Origin: Lachnospiraceae bacterium
GTDB taxonomy: Bacteria > Bacillota > Clostridia > Lachnospirales > Lachnospiraceae
Assembly: GCA_902363835.1 (NCBI GenBank)
Contig: CABJBM010000025.1
Location: 25,650-89,649 of the forward strand
Direction of reading: 5' to 3'
DNA length: 64,000 nucleotides
Made by a program: the position numbers and the translations under genes. Positions 46,012 through 54,895 of this stretch are shown in pieces (positions within the stretch are counted from its first letter, which is position 1; every line of letters starts with the position of its first letter). The notes beneath the pieces are model-generated. The model saw only the letters and a program-made list of their open reading frames with translations, made no database searches and had not been told where the DNA came from.

Positions 46012-46284
46012 TCTCCGGTATAAAAAATCAGGATATGTAAACGGTAATAACGCCTTGCAATCACGTCACTACCGTCCAGGGTAACCTGTCATCTATCTTA
46101 AGCACCAGCTGGATGCGTTTAGGCGCCATCGATGGTTGAGCTATAGCTTAGCTATAGTATATTATATAACAGGGCGAGCTGATATGTGAATAGCAATCTT
46201 TATCTTACCCTTTTTTATAAAAATCATTCAAAACAACGTCAATTATGCCAGGCAAAAGTGTGACCTTTTGCCTGGCACCCCATT
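46012..46284. other. Intergenic region with a hairpin
   Basis: No gene found. A perfect hairpin, GCCAGGCAAAAG with CTTTTGCCTGGC (46247-46276), lies just after the stop of the SPOCS-LysM gene and may terminate it, though it has no T-run. Short palindromic sequence (AGCTATAGCTTAGCTATAGT) lies near 46140. Confidence 0.45.
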
Positions 46285-47856
46285 TTATGACAATTCTTTC
46301 ACAAGAATCAGCCGATCACCTGATTTTACCGACTTATCAGTCAAGCCGTTGGTCTCTATAATGGTATCAATGGTTGTATGGAATTTTTTGGCAATCTTCC
46401 AAAGGGAATCTCCTGGCTGTACAATGTATCCCACGATTCCCGGAAGCTTTTGTAAGCTGTTTAAATCCATGGGAGCTTCCGATGCATTTATGATAACCTG
46501 CTCACAGACCGGCTGCAGGGCCAGTAAGTCAAGGGAAATGGTTGCTTTTACTTCAATGCTTCCTCCGCCCATCATAACAGCGCTCAGCTGCTCTAAGCCC
46601 GGATTTAACTGGCAGATGGTCTCTGCATTGATCCCAGGGGCCTCGATCAGGAAATGGAAGGGGATATCCTCCACAGACGACTGGATAGGCTGTTCATCGT
46701 CAGAGGTCATATAAAGGATCCGTACCTCCAAAACACCTTCCACATGAAGTCCGTCTTCCTTGATTTCCGTGTCATCAACTTTAACAATTCCCTCACTGTG
46801 GCATATCTGCAGGATCCGCTCCGCCTGGTCCAGGCTGATCTTTTCCACGATCTTGCATTTGCTCATATTTTTCACCAGAATCTTATCAAAACAGGCTTCC
46901 CCTGTCTGCAGCGTCAGTTCCCGGTTGGTGGAATATAAGTCACTGAGCAGTTCTAAATTCTCTTCCCTGTAAAGCTTCATATCCAGCTCAAGAACTGCAT
47001 CCACATCCATTTCCCGCATCTCGCCGTCAGAATCCGGCTTTGCTTCCATATCCTTATGTATCAAGTGAACCAGAACAACGGGAACCATATCCTCACTCAT
47101 ATCCGGAACATCCAGTTCCCCTGAAAACGGAATGCTTTCCTCCATCCACTGAATGGGCGCGCCTTCCCCTTCTCCCTGGTAAATAACAAAGACCAGCAGT
47201 TCTCCGTCAAGCATCATCTTTCCATCCATGGGCCTGGTGGTTATGCCTCTCAGCTTCATTTCGGTCCACAAAATACGATCAATGTTTGGCTTGTTTCCTG
47301 ACAAGGTAATGGTATCCTTGATCCGGAACGTATCCTTGTGACGGAGTGCGACGGAAGCCACATCCAGATTGCGGCGGAGGGTTTCCACCACAGGCACATC
47401 GGTAGATGCGCTTCCCGTGTCCACTTCCACGGCAGCGTTCACATCGCAGGAAGTCTCTACCTTTACTTTAAGCGTTACAATTGCCTTTACACTCAGCTTC
47501 CTGGAATTAATAATTCCTGCGTTTAAATCCTCAAGCTCCCATGCCAGCTGGACGAAATCTTTTTCCTCCAGTCCGGGCACATTGATGGGTTCCTCAAAGT
47601 TAATGCTTCCTGAAAGGGTCTGAAGCCCTCCTTCCGCTCCGCGATAGAGGATCATAAAATCCAGCTTGCCCCGGACCACGACGCGCTCTGCCTGGTTTTT
47701 AACGGAATCAATGGTAATCTCACCGGAACTTAAAATAATCTGATCCACGTCATCCATGCTGTCCGGGACGATGAAGTCATCGTCAAGAGTAATCTGAGAC
47801 GTAGCATATCCTTTCCAGCGATTCATATGTATGTTTTTCTTCACCAGCTCCAACAT
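46285..47856 (-). CDS. SPOCS (DUF3794)-LysM spore coat-type protein
   Basis: 523 residues. Three SPOCS/DUF3794 domains (repeat units start near 1, 190 and 345; the 'LELVKKNIHMNRW' opening is typical) are followed by a C-terminal LysM domain (about 475-522: GYIVQPGDSLWKIAKKFHTT and 'IIETNGLTDKSVKSGDRLIL'). SPOCS proteins such as SafA/CotVWXYZ relatives assemble the spore coat or cortex interface, with LysM binding peptidoglycan. Its ATG lies right after a terminator hairpin whose 3' arm contains the ribosome-binding site. Confidence 0.88.
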   Translation of the reverse strand: MLELVKKNIHMNRWKGYATSQITLDDDFIVPDSMDDVDQIILSSGEITIDSVKNQAERVVVRGKLDFMILYRGAEGGLQTLSGSINFEEPINVPGLEEKDFVQLAWELEDLNAGIINSRKLSVKAIVTLKVKVETSCDVNAAVEVDTGSASTDVPVVETLRRNLDVASVALRHKDTFRIKDTITLSGNKPNIDRILWTEMKLRGITTRPMDGKMMLDGELLVFVIYQGEGEGAPIQWMEESIPFSGELDVPDMSEDMVPVVLVHLIHKDMEAKPDSDGEMREMDVDAVLELDMKLYREENLELLSDLYSTNRELTLQTGEACFDKILVKNMSKCKIVEKISLDQAERILQICHSEGIVKVDDTEIKEDGLHVEGVLEVRILYMTSDDEQPIQSSVEDIPFHFLIEAPGINAETICQLNPGLEQLSAVMMGGGSIEVKATISLDLLALQPVCEQVIINASEAPMDLNSLQKLPGIVGYIVQPGDSLWKIAKKFHTTIDTIIETNGLTDKSVKSGDRLILVKELS

Positions 47857-47910
47857 AAAAAAGCACCTGCCTTACCTTCTTTATTCCTTTAAGAAAGTTT
47901 ATGCAGGTGC
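47857..47910 (-). terminator. Terminator of cysE overlapping the next gene's leader
   Basis: Minus strand GCACCTGC pairs with GCAGGTGC, followed by TTTTTT directly at the SPOCS-LysM ATG. The AGGTG of the 3' arm is the only ribosome-binding-like sequence for that gene. Confidence 0.75.
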
Positions 47911-47977
47911 ATGTTTCATTATACTTTTTTTGTTCCCATTCCCTTACTTCTGTAAAAAGAGGGAGATTCGGGTACCT

Positions 47978-48691
47978 TTATTCTTCCGGTTTTCCTTGCT
48001 CCGGCTTCTCCTTGGGAGAAACCTCTGTCTGGTCTTCCTCTCCCTTTTCCCTGTAGGAAGACAGCTCTGTCTGCAGCTTAAGAAGGGTTTCCTCCAGTTC
48101 CCTGACCCGGTCTTCCATTTTGCAGTAGTGTTCCATTGTCACCAGATTGCTCTCCTTCTTGGGAAGGGGAACGCCGTCTATCTTAACCGGGCGGGCGGGA
48201 ATTCCCACAGCCGTCACATTGCTGTCCAAAGGCTTTAAAAGGACTGCATTTGCCGCTATGGTACAATTATCCCCAACCTCAAAGGACCCTAAAATCTTGG
48301 CCCCGGCTCCTACGGTCACATTATTGCCAAGGGTTGGATGGCGTTTTCCCTTATTAAGTCCCACGCCTCCTAAGGTCACTCCCTGGTAAATGGTACAGTT
48401 ATCGCCTAACACCGTAGTCTCTCCGATCACCACTCCGCACCCGTGGTCAATTAAAATTCCGTGCCCCAGCCGGGCTCCGGGATGAATCTCGATCAGTGTA
48501 AAGAATCTCGCCATCTGGGAAATTAACCTGGCAATAAAAAACATCTTATGCTGGTAAAACCAGTGCGCAAAACGATGCCAGATCAATGCATGGACTCCCT
48601 GATACAGCAAAAGCACTTCCAGTTTGCTTCTGGCCGCCGGGTCACGCTCTTTTACTGCCGTAACGTCAAGCCATATATCCTTTAATATCAT
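47978..48691 (-). CDS. cysE: Serine O-acetyltransferase
   Basis: 237 residues from the ATG with AGGAAGGG, preferred over a frame 135 bp longer. Left-handed beta-helix hexapeptide domain with 'HPGARLGHGILIDHGCGVVIGE' (His active site) and 'YQGVTLGGVGLNKGKRHPT'. Makes O-acetylserine for cysteine synthesis; the family lacks the long N-terminal domain of E. coli CysE, as in Bacillus-type proteins. The final 50 residues are a charged tail (coiled-coil then E/K-rich) of unknown role. Confidence 0.9.
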   Translation of the reverse strand: MILKDIWLDVTAVKERDPAARSKLEVLLLYQGVHALIWHRFAHWFYQHKMFFIARLISQMARFFTLIEIHPGARLGHGILIDHGCGVVIGETTVLGDNCTIYQGVTLGGVGLNKGKRHPTLGNNVTVGAGAKILGSFEVGDNCTIAANAVLLKPLDSNVTAVGIPARPVKIDGVPLPKKESNLVTMEHYCKMEDRVRELEETLLKLQTELSSYREKGEEDQTEVSPKEKPEQGKPEE

Positions 48692-48825
48692 ATTACCCTT
48701 CCTCTTTTCCTTACTGCCTACTCCTATTTGAAGTAGTATATCATATGACAGCCTAAGAAAAAAGGGGAATTTACAGTTTTCTGCGTGGCCGGACCGGAAC
48801 AAATGAAAACCATAACATTCCCGCA

Positions 48826-48867
48826 AAAATAGCCGTCCCGCTTTGCCATTTGCGGAACGGCTATTTT
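48826..48867 (-). terminator. Terminator after the PrcB-like lipoprotein gene
   Basis: AAAATAGCCGT and ACGGCTATTTT form an 11-bp stem followed by T on the minus strand; it lies between the lipoprotein gene and the next gene (cysE). Confidence 0.8.
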
Positions 48868-48878
48868 ATTCATTTTCA

Positions 48879-49310
48879 CTACTGAAACACCACCGGAAGC
48901 TCTGACATCTCTGTTTGAATGACGATGAAAGGATAAGAAGGTTCTGTCCCCGTGTTCTCCCCCTTTTCCGGTCCGATTAACTCTGTATCCAGGACAATGG
49001 AATTCTCCGTCAGATACAGTTCATTTACTGCGATGCTGTATCCGCCGCTGGCCTGCTTTCCATAACCAACTACTATGTAAAGGTTTTTATCGTCGCTGTA
49101 GGTTAGCTTAAAGGGTGACTGCTGCTTATCGGCAATGATCTGTCTGAGTTCCTGCGGGATATCCGCGTCAGCTACCACGGTAAATTCCAAGTCCCGCACT
49201 TTATCCCCACTATCCTTGTTTAAAGTACACCCGCTTAAGGTACGCACTACCAATACCCACATGGCCAGGCCGAAAAAAATCATCCATTTTCTGCTAAACA
49301 GTCTCTTCAT
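48879..49310 (-). CDS. PrcB C-terminal-domain lipoprotein
   Basis: 143 residues. Signal with a possible lipobox ending at Cys28 ('VLVVRTLSGC'). The mature part carries 'GYGKQASGGYSIAVNELYLTEN' and 'PSYPFIVIQTEMSELP', the PrcB_C domain, which in spirochaetes is part of a chymotrypsin-like protease complex. Here it stands alone, so a role as a secreted, membrane-bound cofactor is only a guess. Confidence 0.75.
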   Translation of the reverse strand: MKRLFSRKWMIFFGLAMWVLVVRTLSGCTLNKDSGDKVRDLEFTVVADADIPQELRQIIADKQQSPFKLTYSDDKNLYIVVGYGKQASGGYSIAVNELYLTENSIVLDTELIGPEKGENTGTEPSYPFIVIQTEMSELPVVFQ

Positions 49311-49376
49311 AGCACACTCCCCAACTTATTAATTATTACTATATATATGGGGAGTGGGCAGACTTTATGAACAGAT

Positions 49377-49487
49377 TTATGCCTTTTTGCGGACCGGGAT
49401 CCAAATTTCGCTCCTGTATTCCTCTGAAGTAATATCCCCTTCAGAATACCATTCCAGCTGAGGACCATCCATCATCTCTCCTGCCAT
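49377..49487 (-). pseudogene. Remnant of a GyrI/AraC-type effector-binding domain
   Basis: A 36-codon frame (MAGEMMDGPQLEWYSEGDIT, then SEEYRSEIWIPVRKKA) matches only the last strand region of GyrI-like effector-binding domains (ELEVYPxGDxxSxxYRxEIWIPV). The N-terminal rest, including any DNA-binding domain, is absent, and a stop lies four codons upstream, so this is a leftover of a larger gene. Confidence 0.65.
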
Positions 49488-49556
49488 CCTGCGACAGCTT
49501 CAGTATAATATAGCTTCAGACAATGATCGCAACTTTCTTTGCACAAAAAAGTCAGT

Positions 49557-50438
49557 TTAAGATCTTCCAGTGATTTCCCCGTACATATTTGGCCTGCGGT
49601 CCCTGAAAAGCCCCCAGTTTCTCCTGTCAGACATAATCTGGTCAAGGTCAAAGGAAGAGCATATGATGCCTTCTTCCTCCCTGCCCATAGATGCTATGAC
49701 AGCCCCGGTGCTGTCTGTAATAAAGGAGGAGCCATAAAACTTAAGGGAAGAGCTTTGGTTCCCATTTGACTCACAGGGAACCACAGTTTCCACTCCCACC
49801 CGGTTTGCAGCAGCCACCGGAACAATATTGGAAGCAGCATGTCCCTGCATGCAGCGCCTCCAATGCTCCATGCTGTCACATTCCAGAATAGGCTCGCTCC
49901 CAATGGCAGTGGGATACAGGATTATTTCCGCTCCCTGCAGGGCCAGACATCTTGCAGTCTCAGGAAACCACTGGTCCCAGCAAATCCCCACACCAATTTT
50001 TCCGTACATGGTATCAAATACCCGGAAGCCGGTATCACCGGGAGTGAAATAAAACTTTTCCTGGTAGTAATGGTCATCGGGAATATGGGTTTTCCGGTAT
50101 ATCCCAAGGTTTGTCCCATCTCCGTCAAGAACTGCCACCGAATTAAACATGGTATTTCCGGCCTGCTCATAAAAGCTGATGGGAAGAACCACAGAAAGTT
50201 CAGCCGCGATCCCGGCAAAATGCTTTACAGCCTGGTTCTCCTCTGCCGGTTTTGCGTACTCATAGAATTCATACCGCCTCTCCTGGCAAAAATACGGCCG
50301 TTCAAACAGTTCCGGAAGGAGAATGATCTTTGCTCCCTTTTCTGCTGCCTGCCTCACCAGCTTTTCTCCATGTTCCATATTTTTCTTAACGTCATCGCAG
50401 CACCTCATCTGGACTGCTGCCACTGTTACCTCTCTCAT
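49557..50438 (-). CDS. aguB: N-carbamoylputrescine amidase
   Basis: 293 residues of the nitrilase superfamily with the Glu-Lys-Cys triad: LPELFE (E about 43), 'YRKTHIPDDHYYQEKFYF' (K about 121), 'GVGICWDQWFPE' (C about 157). Converts N-carbamoylputrescine to putrescine, CO2 and ammonia; the AguB subfamily is indicated by 'IPDDHYYQEKFYF' and by aguA upstream. Last gene of the polyamine operon. Confidence 0.93.
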   Translation of the reverse strand: MREVTVAAVQMRCCDDVKKNMEHGEKLVRQAAEKGAKIILLPELFERPYFCQERRYEFYEYAKPAEENQAVKHFAGIAAELSVVLPISFYEQAGNTMFNSVAVLDGDGTNLGIYRKTHIPDDHYYQEKFYFTPGDTGFRVFDTMYGKIGVGICWDQWFPETARCLALQGAEIILYPTAIGSEPILECDSMEHWRRCMQGHAASNIVPVAAANRVGVETVVPCESNGNQSSSLKFYGSSFITDSTGAVIASMGREEEGIICSSFDLDQIMSDRRNWGLFRDRRPNMYGEITGRS

Positions 50439-50503
50439 GAAATTCTCCTTCCGGTATCTGGGTTACAGTTCATCCATACCGAATGATGAATGGCATGGCT
50501 GAA

Positions 50504-51634
50504 CTACAACGGAATTTGCTGTGTGATGCAGTGAATATTTCCGCCTCCCACAATGATGTCTCTTGCATAAACCGGATAGATCCTTCTCTCCGGGAAACAC
50601 TCCCCTAATATCCGTGCTGCCTCTGAATCCTGAACATCTCCAAACTGTGGAACAATCACCCCTCCGTTTGAAATGTAAAAATTTACATAGCTGGCAGCCA
50701 GGCGTTCTCCTGCCTCCCGCACATCCTCTCCCGGTTCAAAGGTAAAGCCGGAAAGCTCCTCTTTTGTAATGCAGACCGGGTTTTTCGGTATGAGAAGCTT
50801 ATGGATCTTAAAATGCCTTCCAGCTGCATCCGTTTCCTTCTCAAGAATCCTTAAATCAGCCAGGGACATTTCATACTGAGGATCTTGTCTGTCATCCGTC
50901 CAGGCTAAAACCACCTCTCCCGGCCGGACAAAGGCGCAGACATTATCCACGTGCTCATTGGTTTCATCCTGATAAATGCCTGCTTTCAGCCAAATGACCT
51001 TAACAGCCCCCAGATAACGTTTCAGCTCCTCTTCAATCTGAGACTTAGAAAGAGCCGGATTCCGTCCTCCGCTTAGAAGGCAGGATTCCGTCACCAAAAG
51101 CGTTCCTTCCCCGTCGGAATGAATAGATCCTCCCTCCAGGACAAAATGCCTTGCATCATAAACCGGATATCCGAACCGCTCACAAAAACGCTCTGCAAGC
51201 AGGTCATCTTTCTGCCAGTCAGGATACAGTCCGTCAAAGGTGCCGCCCCAGGCATTAAACTGCCAGTCAATCCCCCTGACCCTGCGTTCCTTGTTCACCA
51301 CAAAGGTAGGCCCAACATCTCTTGCCCATGCATCGTCAGATTCCATGACAGCCACCTGGATCCGTTCTGAGAGCATTTCTCTGGCACTCTCCTCCACATC
51401 CTCCTCTGCCAGCATGATCACCTGCTCGCTGTCTGCAATGGCCTCTGCGATCCTGGCAAAGGCCTCCCTGGCCTTCTTCGCCCCAAAGGGCCAGGACCCG
51501 GGCCGTTTGGGCCAGATCATGATACAGCCCCAATGAGGCTCAAATTCTCCCGGCATATAGAACCCGTCTTCCGCCGGAAGGCTTTTTAATTTCACCATAG
51601 TTTCTCTTTCAACCTGTTCCTCTTTATCATGCAT
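50504..51634 (-). CDS. aguA: Agmatine deiminase
   Basis: 376 residues (364 from an in-frame ATG 36 bp later, which fits the usual family N-terminus better). Penta-alpha/beta fold with 'AEDGFYMPGEFEPHWGC' opening, 'VLEGGSIHSDGEGTLLVTE' and C-terminal 'VGGGNIHCITQQIP' holding the catalytic Cys. Converts agmatine to N-carbamoylputrescine. Starts 3 bp after nspC. Confidence 0.94.
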   Translation of the reverse strand: MHDKEEQVERETMVKLKSLPAEDGFYMPGEFEPHWGCIMIWPKRPGSWPFGAKKAREAFARIAEAIADSEQVIMLAEEDVEESAREMLSERIQVAVMESDDAWARDVGPTFVVNKERRVRGIDWQFNAWGGTFDGLYPDWQKDDLLAERFCERFGYPVYDARHFVLEGGSIHSDGEGTLLVTESCLLSGGRNPALSKSQIEEELKRYLGAVKVIWLKAGIYQDETNEHVDNVCAFVRPGEVVLAWTDDRQDPQYEMSLADLRILEKETDAAGRHFKIHKLLIPKNPVCITKEELSGFTFEPGEDVREAGERLAASYVNFYISNGGVIVPQFGDVQDSEAARILGECFPERRIYPVYARDIIVGGGNIHCITQQIPL

Positions 51635-51637
51635 AAC

Positions 51638-52759
51638 CTAAGCCAGGCGGTTCTTAAAATCCTCATAGCCGAACTGTTTTATAACACGGCAATCCCCTTC
51701 TTTATCCATAATGGCGATGGCAGGAAGGGGCATTCCGTTAAAGGTATTGTTTTTCACCATGGAATAGATGGCCATATCCATAAAATACAGCTTATCCCCT
51801 GGCTTTATTTCCCTGTCAAAGGAATAATCCCCGATCACATCCCCTGCCAGGCAGGTACAGGAGGACAGCCGGTAGGTAAAGGCCTTTTCTCCTGGTTCTC
51901 CGCTGTCCTTTAAAGGAGGCCTGTAGGGCATTTCCAGGACATCGGGCATATGACAGGCTGCGGAAGCGTCAAGAATCAGGGTCTTAATCCCATTTTCCAC
52001 TACATCCATCACCTCTGTAACCAGATATCCCGCATTGAGAGCAACCGCTTCCCCTGGTTCCAGATAAACCTGAAGGCCATATTTTTCCTTCATTCCTTTA
52101 ATGCAGCCTTCTAAAAGCCTGATATCATAATCTTCCCTGGTGATGTGATGGCCTCCGCCCATGTTCAGCCAGGACAGGCCGGATAAATACTTCCCGAACT
52201 TTTCCTCCACAGCATCCAGGGTCTTTTTTAAATCATCGGAGTTCTGTTCACACAAGGTATGAAAATGGAATCCGGAAATCCAGGGCAGCCACTCTTCCTT
52301 AAAATGATCCAGGGTCACCCCAAGCCTTGAGCCTGGAGCACAGGGATCATAAATTTCGTGACCTTCCTGAGTGGAGCACTGGGGATTGATCCGGAGGCCT
52401 GCCTTTGCCCCGCCTAATAAATCCTTATACTTCTCAAGCTGGGAAAAGGAGTTAAACACAATATGATCGCAGATCTTCACCAGTTCTTTTAAATCCTCTT
52501 CCTTATACGCAGGGGCAAAGACGTGGGTTTCAAGCCCCATCTCCTCCCTGCCCAGCCTGGCTTCATAAAGCCCGCTGGCCGTAGTCCCGTCAAGGTATCT
52601 GCCTATAAGGGAATACTCTGCAAAACAGGAAAACGCCTTCTGTGCCAGTAAAATCCTGCACCCCGTATTTTCCTTCACCTGTTTTAAAACTTCCAGGTTT
52701 TTCTCCAGCCTTGCCTCATCAATCACATAACAGGGGGTTTTTAAATCCTCAATCCTCAT
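51638..52759 (-). CDS. nspC: Carboxynorspermidine decarboxylase
   Basis: 373 residues, PLP fold type III. Lys in 'ILLAQKAFSCFAEY' (K about 40), 'GLRINPQCS', 'GFHFHTLCEQN', and C-terminal 'YLEPGEAVALNAGYL'. Decarboxylates carboxynorspermidine or carboxyspermidine to norspermidine or spermidine. Adjacent to its usual partner, the carboxynorspermidine synthase gene, 7 bp away. Confidence 0.93.
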   Translation of the reverse strand: MRIEDLKTPCYVIDEARLEKNLEVLKQVKENTGCRILLAQKAFSCFAEYSLIGRYLDGTTASGLYEARLGREEMGLETHVFAPAYKEEDLKELVKICDHIVFNSFSQLEKYKDLLGGAKAGLRINPQCSTQEGHEIYDPCAPGSRLGVTLDHFKEEWLPWISGFHFHTLCEQNSDDLKKTLDAVEEKFGKYLSGLSWLNMGGGHHITREDYDIRLLEGCIKGMKEKYGLQVYLEPGEAVALNAGYLVTEVMDVVENGIKTLILDASAACHMPDVLEMPYRPPLKDSGEPGEKAFTYRLSSCTCLAGDVIGDYSFDREIKPGDKLYFMDMAIYSMVKNNTFNGMPLPAIAIMDKEGDCRVIKQFGYEDFKNRLA

Positions 52760-52766
52760 CCCTTTT

Positions 52767-54035
52767 CTATCTCCATACCGTAACTGTTTCCGGGTTTTCA
52801 CATACCACCCAGGGTAGTCCCCATTTGTTCAAAGCTTCCATATAGGGATCCGGGTCAAATTCTTCCACATTAAATACCCCTGGCTTCTTCCACTGGCCGG
52901 TTAACACCATCATGGCTCCGATCATGGCCGGAACTCCGGTGGTATAAGAAACCGCCTGGGATTCCACCTCTTTATAACATTCCTCATGGTCGCATACGTT
53001 GTAAATGTAAATGGTCTTTTCCTTTCCATCTTTTACTCCCGTAAAGATGCAGCCGATGTTGGTCTTTCCCTTGGTCCTTGGGCCAAGAGAAGCAGGATCC
53101 GGAAGTAAGGCCTTTAAAAACTGGATAGGCACAATTTCCTGTCCGTTAAATTCCACAGGTGAGGTGGAAAGCATTCCTACGTTTTCCAGGCACTTCATAT
53201 GAGTCAGATAACTCTGTCCAAAGGTCATAAAGAAGCGGATCCTCTTTACCCCGGGAATGTTCCTTGCCAGGGATTCGATCTCCTCATGGTGAAGCAGGTA
53301 CATGTCCTTTTCTCCTACCTGAGGGAAATTGTATTTGGATTTGATCTCCATGGGTTCTGTCTCGATCCAGCGGCCATCCTCCCAATAGGAACCATTGGAG
53401 GACACTTCCCTTAAGTTGATCTCAGGGTTAAAGTTGGTTGCAAAGGGATATCCATGATCCCCTCCGTTGCAGTCCAGGATATCAATGGTATGAATCTCAT
53501 CAAAATAGTGCTTTAAGGCATAAGCCGAAAATACGCTGGTAACCCCAGGATCAAACCCGGTTCCAAGAAGAGCGGTGATATTGGCCTTTTCAAAACGCTC
53601 CCTGTAATTCCACTGCCAGGAATAATCAAAAAGTGCAGTAAATCCAAGCTCCTTACAGCGTTTTTCATAGATCGCCCTCCATTCCGGATCATCGGTATTC
53701 TCAGGCTCAAAATTAGCAGTATCAATGTAATCCACCCCTGCGGCCAGACACGCCTCCATGATGGTTAAATCCTGATAGGGAAGAGCCACATTTAACACTG
53801 CATCCGGCTTATAATCCTTTATGAGGGCAATGACCTCTTCCACCTGGTCCGCATCAACCTTTGCAGTCTCGATCCTGGTTGAACTTATTCCTGAAAGCTT
53901 ATCCTTTAAGGCATCACATTTTTCCTTTGTCCTGCTTGCGATACAGATGTCCGTAAACACCTCACTGTTCTGACAGCATTTGTGAATTGCCACAGAGGCA
54001 ACCCCTCCACATCCGATAATTAATAATCTGCTCAT
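52767..54035 (-). CDS. Carboxynorspermidine synthase (saccharopine dehydrogenase family)
   Basis: 422 residues. N-terminal Rossmann motif 'LLIIGCGGVASVAIHKC' and 'DAVLNVALPYQDLTIMEACLAAGVDYID' typical of the Lys9/saccharopine family; C-terminal 'QAVSYTTGVPAMIGAMMVLTG'. It condenses aspartate semialdehyde with a diamine (diaminopropane or putrescine) to carboxynorspermidine or carboxyspermidine. Overlaps the speE stop (4 bp). Its partner nspC is the next gene, which supports this subfamily over lysine pathways. Confidence 0.9.
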   Translation of the reverse strand: MSRLLIIGCGGVASVAIHKCCQNSEVFTDICIASRTKEKCDALKDKLSGISSTRIETAKVDADQVEEVIALIKDYKPDAVLNVALPYQDLTIMEACLAAGVDYIDTANFEPENTDDPEWRAIYEKRCKELGFTALFDYSWQWNYRERFEKANITALLGTGFDPGVTSVFSAYALKHYFDEIHTIDILDCNGGDHGYPFATNFNPEINLREVSSNGSYWEDGRWIETEPMEIKSKYNFPQVGEKDMYLLHHEEIESLARNIPGVKRIRFFMTFGQSYLTHMKCLENVGMLSTSPVEFNGQEIVPIQFLKALLPDPASLGPRTKGKTNIGCIFTGVKDGKEKTIYIYNVCDHEECYKEVESQAVSYTTGVPAMIGAMMVLTGQWKKPGVFNVEEFDPDPYMEALNKWGLPWVVCENPETVTVWR

Positions 54036-54889
54036 TCTTTTTCCTCCTCTTCCAGTAAATCTTCTACGTATTTAGGCAGCATGAAAGCGCCGGTATGAAG
54101 ATTGGTTGTATAGTACCATGTTTCGATTTTTAACTGATTCCATATTTCAGGTTTAAAATCATTGATGGGATGATATTTTTTTGAAGCAAACCCAAACAGC
54201 CAGTAACCTGACGGGCAGGTGGGAATATGGGCCTGATAAACCCGGCTTATGGGGAAGGAACGGTATACCTTCCGGTGCATGCTCCTGCAGGCCGCCTCAT
54301 CCTCATCGTAAAAGGGGCTTCCATGCTGATAAACCATGATGCCGTCGCTTCGGAGCGCCTTATAGCAGCTTCCGTAAAACTCTTTGGTAAACAGCCCCTC
54401 CGTGTGTCCGAACGGGTCTGTGGAATCATTGATGATCAGGTCATACTCTTCTTTTTTGTTTCTCAAAAAACGAAGGCCGTCATCGTAGTAAACCCTGACC
54501 CTTGGATCAGAAAGGCCACAGGATACCTCCGGAAAAATATCCCGGCAAACATCCACAAACAGCTTATCCGTTTCAACCACATCAATGGACCGGATCAGGG
54601 GATACTGCAAAAGCTCCTTTGCCACCCCCCCGTCACCTCCACCTATGATCAGCACATCCTTTACATTGGGATGGACAGCCATGGGAACATGGGTCACCAT
54701 TTCATCGTAAATAAATTCATCCTTTTCTGAAAATACAATATCCCCATCCAATGCCACAAACTTTCCAAATTCCTGGGACTTAAACACATCAATTCTCTGG
54801 TACTCGCTTTCACCGGAAAAAAGCTGTTTATCGATCCGCACCGAAAGCTTTACATTGGAAGTGTGAAATTTTGAAAACCATATCTCCAT
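54032..54889 (-). CDS. speE: Spermidine synthase
   Basis: 285 residues. dcSAM-binding 'VLIIGGGDGGVAKELLQYP' (about 79-98), 'RVYYDDGLRFLRNKKEEYDLIINDSTDPFG' with the catalytic Asp block, and 'EYQRIDVFKSQEFG' at the start. Transfers aminopropyl to putrescine. No speD is seen in this window, so decarboxylated SAM must come from elsewhere or the acceptor differs. Six bases after speA. Confidence 0.92.
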   Translation of the reverse strand: MEIWFSKFHTSNVKLSVRIDKQLFSGESEYQRIDVFKSQEFGKFVALDGDIVFSEKDEFIYDEMVTHVPMAVHPNVKDVLIIGGGDGGVAKELLQYPLIRSIDVVETDKLFVDVCRDIFPEVSCGLSDPRVRVYYDDGLRFLRNKKEEYDLIINDSTDPFGHTEGLFTKEFYGSCYKALRSDGIMVYQHGSPFYDEDEAACRSMHRKVYRSFPISRVYQAHIPTCPSGYWLFGFASKKYHPINDFKPEIWNQLKIETWYYTTNLHTGAFMLPKYVEDLLEEEEKE

Positions 54890-54895
54890 CTTTTC

